A stretch of DNA of 57,016 nt from Armatimonas sp043757465 (lineage in GTDB: Bacteria > Armatimonadota > Armatimonadia > Armatimonadales > Armatimonadaceae): NCBI RefSeq assembly GCF_043757465.1, contig NZ_JAYVPL010000106.1, forward strand, positions 1-57,016, written 5' to 3'. Below are positions 57,015 through 57,016 of the stretch, one piece after another. Positions within the stretch are counted from its first letter, which is position 1. Every line of letters begins with the position of its first letter. The notes under the pieces were generated by a model, which worked only from the letters and a program-made list of their open reading frames with translations, ran no database searches and was not told the origin of the DNA. The translations under genes and the position numbers were made by a program.

Positions 57015-57016
57015 GA

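Overview
The window looks like chromosome of a free-living Gram-negative-type bacterium related to Armatimonadota (for example Armatimonas). This is an inference. It rests on moderate-to-high GC, a PEP-CTERM secreted protein, a planctomycete-like cytochrome/DUF1552 pair, many TolB/PD40 propeller proteins, several Gfo/Idh/MocA oxidoreductases, FAS1 and Uma2 proteins, and genes whose -10 box (TANNNT) lies only 5-8 nt upstream of the start codon. No rRNA operon, transposase, integrase or CRISPR array is visible.

Layout. 1-4858 (minus) is a five-gene operon: two coiled-coil/membrane proteins, a substrate-binding protein fused to an OmpA domain, an ABC permease and an ABC ATPase cut by the window edge. 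4912-8709 (minus) is a DUF1552 Tat protein and a cytochrome c/DUF1592-type protein. 8781-16020 holds an acyltransferase, a divergent Gfo/Idh/MocA pair (one GH109-like), a PEP-CTERM protein, a PD40 protein, an ABC-2 permease and a TPR-like protein. 16085-16257 has tRNA-Leu(UAG) and tRNA-Gly(GCC) behind a consensus promoter. 16353-19857 is the core tig-clpP-clpX cluster. 19928-33728 mixes metabolism (sugar isomerase-like protein, KDG kinase, GalU, inositol-phosphatase-like protein), an S1/P1-nuclease-esterase fusion, Uma2, a methyltransferase, FAS1, a small DnaB-like ATPase and a giant tricorn-like protease.

33855-43050 is the accessory island and the most interesting part. A type IIG-like Eco57I-class methyltransferase gene (minus strand) is followed by five copies of its own 3' end (44-92 bp, each ending in a stop codon). 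They are separated by small defence or toxin-antitoxin-like cassettes: NYN protein; AlbA/Schlafen-like ATPase; nucleotidyltransferase plus partner; Panacea-domain antitoxin plus partner together with an aspartyl-protease-like pair; PIN toxin plus partner. At the far end lies a decayed fragment that looks like the 5' part of a PLD/SNF2-type helicase gene. The simplest reading is that the methyltransferase-helicase junction has repeatedly captured cassettes, each arrival leaving a methyltransferase tail. The copies differ in sequence, so they are not one recent tandem duplication. The target-recognition part of the methyltransferase gene is AT-rich and mosaic, which suggests that the same conserved 3' end also anchors specificity exchange. 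A candidate small RNA with a perfect promoter and a terminator sits beside the intact 3' end.

43132-57016 returns to chromosomal genes: another Gfo/Idh/MocA protein, an overlapping NucA nuclease/NuiA inhibitor pair, VapBC, DeoB, a zinc-ribbon/SPFH pair, a Cys/Met PLP enzyme, an E2-fold acyltransferase-like protein, a GNAT-HisC-like fusion and a rhomboid-TPR protein. It ends in a complete inverted-repeat (MITE-like) element; related repeat units lie at 48466-48616.
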